This document shows positions 6,334-6,334 of a DNA stretch of 6,334 nt, one piece after another (within the stretch, counting starts at the first letter, position 1; each line of letters starts with the position of its first letter). This DNA comes from an uncultured Clostridia bacterium. Lineage in GTDB: Bacteria; Bacillota; Clostridia; Oscillospirales; Ruminococcaceae. Location of the stretch: assembly GCA_944388825.1 (NCBI GenBank), contig CALXKG010000105.1:1-6334 (forward strand), in the 5' to 3' direction. The notes beneath the pieces are model-generated. The model made no database searches. It saw only the letters and a list, made by a program, of their open reading frames with translations, and was not told the DNA's origin. The translations under genes and the position numbers were made by a program.

Positions 6334-6334
6334 G

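Overview
The window is GC-rich chromosomal DNA that looks like a high-GC member of the Clostridia (Oscillospiraceae/Ruminococcaceae-like). The reasons are Firmicutes-style AGGAGG-type ribosome sites, near-consensus sigma-A promoters confined to short AT-rich gaps, a Gram-positive-type two-domain NAD synthetase, and a zinc-finger/DUF2628 membrane protein of a kind I associate with that group. The family placement is inferred; no rRNA or marker phylogeny is available here.

Layout: four genes lie on the minus strand and one on the plus strand. From right to left on the minus strand they are prfB (release factor 2, 5007-3886), an aminoglycoside 6-adenylyltransferase-like gene (3750-2773), nadE (glutamine-dependent NAD+ synthetase, 2646-721), and a lipoprotein of unknown function that runs off the left edge (554-1). 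The plus-strand gene (5251-6333) encodes a RING-like zinc finger, a zinc ribbon, a Pro/Gly-rich linker and a DUF2628 membrane domain.

Transcription: prfB and the DUF2628 gene diverge from back-to-back promoters whose -35 boxes are 7 bp apart, and each has an inferred leader of about 83 nt. nadE ends at a strong intrinsic terminator (635-663). The lipoprotein gene then starts from its own near-consensus promoter (575-602), with an unusually short inferred leader. The adenylyltransferase gene and nadE have good ribosome sites but no clear promoter, so they may depend on readthrough from prfB or on promoters I cannot recognise.

The genes do not form one pathway. They are housekeeping functions (translation termination, NAD synthesis), a resistance-type enzyme and two poorly characterised cell-envelope proteins. 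I see no mobile element, CRISPR array, tRNA or rRNA, and no clear evidence of an undescribed multi-gene system. The points most worth a second look are the zinc-finger/DUF2628 protein, the prfB gene without a programmed frameshift, and the chromosomal ANT(6)-like enzyme with its acidic C-terminal tail.
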